From Ligustrum vulgare (taxonomy: Eukaryota > Streptophyta > Magnoliopsida > Lamiales > Oleaceae), in assembly GCA_963555705.1 (NCBI GenBank), contig OY743184.1:30390614-30454613 (forward strand): a stretch of 64,000 bases of DNA, in the 5' to 3' direction. The position numbers and the translations under genes are program-made. Of the stretch, positions 57,561 to 64,000 are shown in pieces; the stretch's first letter is position 1; each line of letters begins with the position of its first letter. The notes below the pieces were generated by a model. That model searched no databases. It was not told the origin of the DNA and saw nothing but the letters and a program-made list of their open reading frames with translations.

Positions 57561-59098
57561 AAGGAACAATATAGGTCCCAAAGTGGAGCTTTTCACAGGT
57601 GTAGCCTACGTATTTATGAGAACACTTATTATACAAAATTAAAAAGTCAAGGGACACAGAAAAATTGTAATGGAAGAGCAGAAATAGCACTGAAGCAGGA
57701 AAAAGATCAAGATCCAAGAAAATTGGACTACAGTGTTTAAAAATACTAAACAAGATATAAAGGTTTGGATTATTCTTCTTAATGAAATTGACAGTTTAAG
57801 ACAGAACTCCAGATCTTAAAATCATATCAATGTCCATTAAACTCAATGATGAAGATCAAAATACAGATAAAGATGTATATTTGTAGTTTAAATAGAAGTT
57901 TAAAATAGAATTTAATTTCAATATAAGATTTATAAGATTAGTTTTAATACAATTATAGTTTATTAGAAGTTTGTTTCCTTTTAAACTTCTTGGTTAATTT
58001 GCTCTATAAATAGATAGGCTTATTCGGGGAAATATTTTGCTATTGCTTACATGATCCGTGTCTTGCTTTGATTTCATTGATTGAATCAACCGTTCGTGAA
58101 GATTCATTTGTCATTCTTCTGCGTAGTCATGCCAACTTGAAGAGGATGATTGGGACACTGTTTGGCTCTTTTGAGTCTCGGTAGATAGAAATTATTTTTA
58201 TGTTGTATGATTTCTTTCGATGTTTTAGTTCTTCAAGTTTATATTTTAAAAAATAAAATAATAATAATAATAACTTTTAATTTCTGGTTGCATAGTTTTT
58301 AACTCATTTAAAATATATGTGTGTGTGTGCGCGCGCGCGCGTGCATGCGTGTGATTCCAATAACACCCTCTTATACCTACACTAAATTTTTAGGTCACTA
58401 CCACAATAATGTGCATTCTTTGTCAGCTTACCAATAAAATTACCCCATGTCTAGGACTATGTTAATATCATCCATTATCCTTCTAGATACTTTCCATTAC
58501 AATCTTGGGACTTTAATGGTTTGACTGGTCTAGAATCATTTCTAGATTTGCAGTTGCTCGATAATCTTGAAAAAAAAAAAAAAATTCAACTATTTCAATT
58601 TCAGTGACTCGGGTCGAATTTGCTATGCTAATATGCCACTGGTTGGTTCTGCTAGGATTTACTCAAAAACTTTTTCATGCTGTCGTCTAGGTCAACATTC
58701 TGTCACTAAGTGGGATGAGATTAAGTTTCATCTCATAAATATGCTCCTGTGCATTATCGAACTCAATTGTTAAATAAGTTCTTTTTACACTGTAAGTAAG
58801 GTACACTGTTATTCAGTTTCTAACCCATTTCAAAGAGTTACTGAACAATTCTTATTTATGAGGCTCCCCGCATCAGGTCTAAGTTTATTGACAGTTTGAA
58901 TCTTGAATTACCCTACGAAATTCCTGAATCTCAATCCTTACATGAAGCTTACCATCTATCCAACAGTTGATATATATTTTTTTCGACTTCATCAATTATG
59001 TAAAAAACTAGACACACCACTCGAGTCACTTCCTAAGTCATATTTGTATTAGTCCTTCTCCTGGAGAAGAAAATGATGTTTTCATTGTTGAACAAATT
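57561..59098. other. Intergenic region between MSL and the copia element
   Basis: It should include the MSL promoter at its left end. At about 57885-58110 there is an AT-rich block ending in 'ctctataaatagataggctta', a plus-strand TATA-like box resembling a short LTR promoter. (GT/GC)n dinucleotide tract at about 58319-58354. Around 58600-58760 a Cys/His-containing 68-codon ORF and around 58900-59040 short phrases (YEIPES, SLHEAYHL) look like decayed pol or gene fragments that I cannot place. Confidence 0.4.
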
Positions 59099-59259
59099 TG
59101 TTGAGATGTTTAGTTATGTGTATTATTCTAGCAATTAATTGTACCAATACAACATCTATTAGAATTTAGGGACTAAAGTGATAATATGTAATATCTCTTG
59201 TATATCTACATGTTGTGTAATATGAGAAATTAAGATTCTCATTTTCACAAGAATCTTCA
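59099..59259 (+). repeat. Copia 5' LTR, about 160 bp
   Basis: tgttgagatgttta ... gaatcttca, ending directly before the PBS. Short LTRs like this are common in plant copia lineages. The start is inferred from the TG and typical content; without the 3' LTR it cannot be confirmed. Confidence 0.65.
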
Positions 59260-59271
59260 TGGTATCAGAGC
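59260..59271 (+). other. Copia primer-binding site, initiator tRNA-Met type
   Basis: TGGTATCAGAGC immediately after the 5' LTR (…cttca). Confidence 0.92.
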
Positions 59272-59745
59272 TAGAGAGAAGAAAAAAAGAAAAACCCTAA
59301 CCTGCACTTACCTGCCCAGCCCGTTTCCGGTACCACCCAGCGCCGACCCACCTCCCGGCGACCGAAACCCTAGGTGGTGCCGTGGTTCCCGGCTACGGAA
59401 ATTTCTTCCTGCACTACGCGACTTCGCTCTGCTCCGGCTTCCTGCGCGATTTCCTTTACTTCTGCTCCTGCTTCCGGCGCGACTCAACTGCGCGGCTCCG
59501 GTATCATCTCCGGTCAACTCCGGCGAAAATCTTGCAGCTCAGTTTCCTCATTTTTCCGGCTTGGTCTTGTCTGTTTCACTGCCTTATTTGTCTCGTACTA
59601 TATATCTAAGTTGAAATCATATTTTCTCCTTGAAATAAGTCTTTGGGTTGGTTCAGAGAAATTGCATGTACTGTGTTTTTTATTGGGTGGTGAATTTTAT
59701 CTGTTGGTGGCCGTAGGGTTGTATCGGCTTTGGCTATTTAGGAAA

Positions 59746-60570
59746 ATGGCTGGAAACAAGATTATGACATCATTAATTCATGAGACATCGTCTCCAATTC
59801 ACATTAAGTTGGATGGAAAAAATTATCGTGTTTGGTCGAAACTTTTGGAAATGTACATTGTTGGTAGAAGAAAATCAGATCACATTTTTGGTGAGAAAAC
59901 CGCACCGGGTAAAAGTGATTCTGATTATGGTGAGTGGGTGGCGGATGATGCCATTGTGAAGTCTTGGCTTATCAATTCTATGATCGATAATCTTGTGGCA
60001 CATTTTGTTCAGTGCGATACTGCTAAAGATGTATGGGATGCGGTTAAGAGAAGTTACCTTGATGTCTCTGATTCATCACAGATTTATGAGTTGGTGAGAA
60101 GATCTTTTCAATTGAGTCAAGGGGGCGGCCCCTTGTCACGTACTACACTGAAATGAACTCCATTTTCTTGGAGCTTGACTATCGCAGGCCAAACACTATG
60201 AAGTGTGCTGTTGATATTGAGGAGTTAAGGAAACGTTGTGCTGAAGATAGAATTTACATGTTTCTTACGGGACTGGATTATAACCTGGATCAGGTGCGTA
60301 GTCGCATTTTAGCTGCAATACCTCTTCCAACCCTAGAGGAAGTGTTCTCTATGGTTCGCCGTGAAGAACAACGACAGCTTACCATTGGAACTGAAAATCA
60401 CTCTGAGATTTCCGCATTAGCTGCTAGAGGATTCAATCCTCGACCACGAGGCCCTATCCAGTCGGTTGATATTTGCTCATTCTGCCATTTCAAAGGGCAC
60501 ACTGTTGACAAGTGTTTTAAGAAAAATGGGTACCCGGACTGGCACACACGCAAACAAGGAGAGAGAAAAG
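59746..60570 (+). pseudogene. Copia gag, frameshifted
   Basis: Begins MAGNKIMTSLIHETSSPIHI with the copia gag pattern KLDGKNYRVWSKLLEMYI, then VKSWLINSM and DVWDAVKRSY. A frameshift near 60130 (QGGGPL then VTYYTEMNSIFLEL) separates the second half, which has the LEEVFSMVRREEQRQ block and the CCHC knuckle CSFCHFKGHTVDKC (60476-60517). It would form the virus-like particle. The upstream frame from 59374 is leader and not part of gag. Confidence 0.88.
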
Positions 60571-61121
60571 ATTGGAGATCTTCTCAGACTATTCATGCAT
60601 CTACTGCCTCTCCTCATGCACCTACGGCCTCTCATGTTGCTCGATTGTCTCCCGAGGAAGGTACCTTTGGTTTGGCATCTACTTCTGCTGTATCTGACTC
60701 TTGGGTTATTGATTCAGGAGCAACTGACCATTTTACCTGCAATCTTTCTATTCTTGATTCTTTATCTACCTCACATGTTCAGTCTGTTCAGGTGGCTAAT
60801 GGCACTCCTGTCCAAATCACTGGGGCCGGAAATGTTTCTTTTTCACCTACTCTTTCTCTATCTTCTGTCTTACTTGCACCTACTTTCTCTACAAATATGT
60901 TGTCCATTAGTCAAATTACAAAAACTCTAGATTGTTCTGTAACTTTCTCATCTTCTCATTGTGTCTTTCGGGACAATCGAACGGAGACGACGATTGGCAC
61001 TGGTAGAGAAAGAGGAGGACTATATTTTTTGGAGGGGACAAGGAAGTTGCAAACTGGTGCTGGTCTTCAAGCAGTTAGTAGATCTTCTCTTAGAGACAAG
61101 ATCCTTTTGTGGCATTGTTGA
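60571..61121 (+). pseudogene. Copia protease and pre-integrase
   Basis: Active site WVIDSGATDHFT near 60703-60738 (D-S-G), followed by VANGTPVQITGAGNV and LLAPTFSTNMLSISQ. It ends at a stop in the LWHC-LGHPSF pre-integrase motif (a TGA where Arg is expected, near 61120). Confidence 0.88.
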
Positions 61122-62150
61122 TTAGGACATCCCTCTTTTTCTTATTTAGAACATTTGTTTCCAAACCTGTTTCAGAATATTCCTAGTTCTAGTATGCGAT
61201 GTGAACAATGTATTTTTGCCAAAAATCATCGTGTAACTTTTAAAATCAGTTTCAATAGAAGTCATGTTCCATTTACTTGTGTTCATACAGATGTTTGGGG
61301 CCCTTTCTCCACTCCATCAACTTCAGGTCAAAAATATTTTGTTTCTTTTATTGATGATTGTACCCGAGTATGTTGGATATATTTGTTAAAATCAAAAGGT
61401 GATGTTGTACATATTATCCCTCAATTCTCCAAAATGGTTGAGACACAATTTCATACTCAGGTTAAGACCTTTCGCTCTGACAATGATCGGGAGTTTATGA
61501 ACCAAACCCTTGCCACCTTCTTCGCAACTCACGGTATTCTTCACCAAACAACTTGTGCTTACACCCCACAACAAAATGGCATAGCAGAGCGAAAAAATCG
61601 ACACATTCTTGAGGTAGCTCGAGTCTTATGCTTCACTATGCGGGTTCCAAAACGTTTTTGGGCTGATGCAGTGACAACTGCTGTTTTTCTTATCAATCGT
61701 ATGCCTTCTCGCATAATTGATTTTCAAACACCCCCAAGGATGTTGTCAAAGTTTCACTCTATTCCTTCTGCCTTGAATATTTGTCCCAAAGTTTTTGGTT
61801 GTGTGTGTTATGTCCATGTGCACTCCCATCTTCGAGACAAGCTTGATCCTCGTGCCTTGAAATGCGTTTTCCTTGGTTTCTCCAGCTCCCAGAAGGGCTA
61901 CAAATGTTTTTACCCCCCTACTGGGAAGTACTATATCTCAATGGATGTTGAATTCTGTGAGTCTGAGTCTTTTTTCTCGGATGATGTGTCGTTGGTTCCT
62001 CTTCAGGGAGAGATTTGTAGTAAAGAAGAGGAACAAATGTGGTTAGAAGAAAAAAAAATGTGTGGATTTCTGGTGGAAAGGGGGAGCTCGAAGTTGAAAG
62101 TGACAAATCACCAAGGTTGTTCCAAAAGTGTTATACCAGGAGAAATTTAG
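61122..62150 (+). pseudogene. Copia integrase
   Basis: LGHPSF and CEQCIFAKNHR complete the zinc region. Core acids: Asp in HTDVWGPFS (near 61285), Asp in FRSDNDREF (near 61472) and Glu in QQNGIAERKNRH (near 61570). GKPs-like RPFGCVCYVHV region and KCVFLGFSSSQKGYKCF (near 61863) follow. A frameshift near 62050-62150 leads into the RT frame, so the integrase-RT linker is split. Confidence 0.88.
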
Positions 62151-63540
62151 ATACTACTTGCACCCCCGCACTAGTTACTGAAAATAGTCCTCCTATTGAT
62201 ACTACAGTGCCGTCAAACTCTTCTACGATTGAAAATGAGGTACATACTTCACCTCCTACTCCTTCCAACTCTATTCCTGTTTCTAATCCTAACCATGCAT
62301 CTTTGGACAATGTTGACACCCCGGCTAGGAGACGTTCCCTTCGGAATTGTAACTCACCTAATAGATTGGGATTCTCAACATGTTCTTCTCATACAATGTT
62401 TCCTATATCTGATTATGTTTCATACCACCGTTTATCTAAGACTAACCTGGCATTTGCCCTTCAGATATCTTCCGTGTCTATTCCTAACAATTTTCAGGAA
62501 GCTGTTGATCAACCTAAGTGGAAATCTGCTATGGTAGAAGAAATGGATGCTCTCCAAAGGAATTCTACTTGGGAGATGATCTCCTTACCACCAGGAAAGA
62601 AGACTGTAGGGTGCAAATGGGTGTACTCGCTGAAATACAAAGCAGACGGGACTGTGGACAGGTATAAGGCTAGACTGGTTGTCAAAGGTTACACACAGAC
62701 CTATGGGATTGATTACCAAGAGACATTTGCTCCAGTAGCCAAGATAAATACTGTTAGAGTTATAATATCTTTAGCAGTCAATCTTGATTGGACATTGAGG
62801 CAATTCGATGTTAAAAATGCCTTCCTACATGGTGATCTAACAGAGGAAGTATATATGGACCCACCTAGGGGGTTTTACCCCTCCAGGGGGTAAGGTGTGT
62901 AAGTTGAAGAAAGCTCTATATGGGCTAAAACAATCACCAAGGGCATGGTTTGGAAGGTTGAGCTATTCAATGAAGAAGTATGGTTTTAAGCTGACTCTAG
63001 CTGACCATACTTTATTTTATAAAAGAGATGGCCAGGATATCACCTTACTCATTGTGTATGTGGACGATATGATTGTTACTGGGAGTAATCCCAGTGAAGT
63101 TGAAAAACTTCAAGCACATCTGACGAGGGAGTTTGAAATGAAAGACTTGGGTACTCTAAAATATTTTTTAGGGATTGAAGTATCACGATCTAAGCATGGA
63201 CTTGTCCTTTCCCAACGTAAGTATGCACTTGACCTCCTAGCAGAAACTGGTATGTCAGCATGTACTCCTGTAGACACACCTATTGAGGTGAATCATGGCT
63301 TATCTATCTACCCAGATCAGGTTCCTACAAATAAGGAGAGATATCAGAGATTGGTAGGGAAATTGATCTATCTTACTCACACAGGACCTGATTTATCATA
63401 TGCGGTAAGTGTTGTGAGCCAATTCATGCACAACCCAAGTGAACAGCACATGAGTGCAATTAATCGTATCTTGGCATATTTAAAATCCTCTCCTGGCAAG
63501 GGCATCTTATACTCAAAAAGTGATCATCTTGACATTGTGA
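62151..63540 (+). pseudogene. Copia reverse transcriptase
   Basis: [12 protein letters not shown] start block near 62518, [60 protein letters not shown], a frameshift at the G run near 62890, then KALYGLKQSPRAWF and the catalytic YVDD near 63058. KYFLGIEVSRSKHGLVLSQR and the GKLIYLTHTGPDLSYAV block follow. Copia-type RT is clear. Confidence 0.9.
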
Positions 63541-64000
63541 GTTACACAGATTCGGACTTTGCTGGATTGAGATTGGATAGAAAATCCACGTCGAGATATG
63601 TCTCATTTGTTGGAGGAAATCTTGTTACTTGGAGAAGTAAGAAATAAAACGTGGTTTCACTATCTAGCGCAGAGGCTGAATATCGTGCTCTGCATCATGC
63701 AACTACCGAGCTTACGTGGTTGAAAATTCTTCTTACTGAACTTTGTTTTGGTCCAAGTAAGCCTATGTTGCTCTTTTGTGACAACATTGCAGCTATTGAG
63801 ATAGCGAACAATCCAGTACAACATGATCGAACAAAACACGTTGAACTTGACAGGAACTACATCAAAGATAACCTCGACTCCAAGAATATAGAGATTCCAT
63901 ATATTAAGAGTGCAAGTCAACTAGCCGACATCATGACACATGGAGTGGCTAGTAATTCATTCTATACATCGATATCCAAGTTGGGCATGTGTGATATCTA
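63541..64000 (+). pseudogene. Copia RNase H, interrupted by one stop and running off the window
   Basis: YTDSDFAGLRLDRKSTS with the first Asp, then TWRSKK followed by TAA where Gln is expected (near 63645), then VSLSSAEAEYRAL with the Glu, LLFCDNIAAIEIANNP with an Asp and HVELDRNYI with HxE-like spacing. It reaches 64000 without the 3' LTR. Confidence 0.88.

Larger units (their letters stand above)
59099..64000 (+). mobile_element. Ty1/copia retrotransposon, 5' LTR to RNase H (3' end outside window)
   Basis: Short 5' LTR, Met-tRNA PBS, then gag, protease, integrase, RT and RNase H in copia order on the plus strand. The frame is broken by frameshifts near 60130, 62100 and 62890 and by stops near 61120 and 63645, so it is non-functional. 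The 3' LTR lies past 64000. Confidence 0.92.

Noticed and set aside
1..64000. CRISPR array, rRNA or organelle DNA insertion
   Set aside because: No regular spacer-repeat pattern, and no rRNA or plastid/mitochondrial gene text was recognised on either strand.

Overview
This window is plant nuclear DNA, most likely from a eudicot with a repeat-rich genome; I cannot name the species. The evidence is one spliced, plastid-type MscS-like channel gene with GT-AG introns, plus plant LTR retrotransposons (Athila-type gypsy, chromovirus gypsy, copia) primed from tRNA-Asp-like or initiator-tRNA-Met sites, and a truncated plant LINE. There is no bacterial-style gene organisation, CRISPR array or rRNA.

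Positions 1-32426 form a nested stack. A chromovirus remnant (929-2631) abuts a 5'-truncated Athila-type element on the + strand (element B, 2632-32426). Element B is split by a second Athila-type element on the - strand (element A, 3936-24567, target duplication aggtt). Element A is in turn split inside its reverse transcriptase/RNase H region by a young element with 3.1 kb LTRs (9401-19164, target duplication ataat). Element B also carries a solo LTR (27602-30073) of the same LTR family as the young element.

The young element is the highlight. It has no gag or pol, only a relic of a chromovirus chromodomain/pol tail beside its polypurine tract. Its 3.56 kb interior carries two intact, intronless ORFs, both antisense to the element. 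The first is a 183-residue protein with a basic stretch and Cys cluster resembling the cysteine-rich nucleic-acid-binding proteins of carlaviruses. The second is a 217-residue divergent LOG-type cytokinin-activating phosphoribohydrolase. Each has a TATA-like box and a good start context. The LOG ORF is followed by a series of imperfect hairpins and a poly(A) signal. The two LTRs differ at only three positions that I found, so the insertion is recent.

Positions 32427-48600 hold degenerate GTGAC-type repeats, LTR remnants, a complete but decayed chromovirus (element D, 35613-43281, target duplication tgtga) that lost its RNase H, and remnants of another minus-strand gypsy element. Positions 48925-57265 (- strand) are a 12-coding-exon MSL2/MSL3-like mechanosensitive channel gene of 689 codons. 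Its introns carry a solo LTR, a LINE fragment, two long (GA/TC)n microsatellites and a partial duplicate of one exon. Positions 59099-64000 are the 5' part of a short-LTR Ty1/copia element with several disabling mutations; its 3' LTR lies beyond the window.
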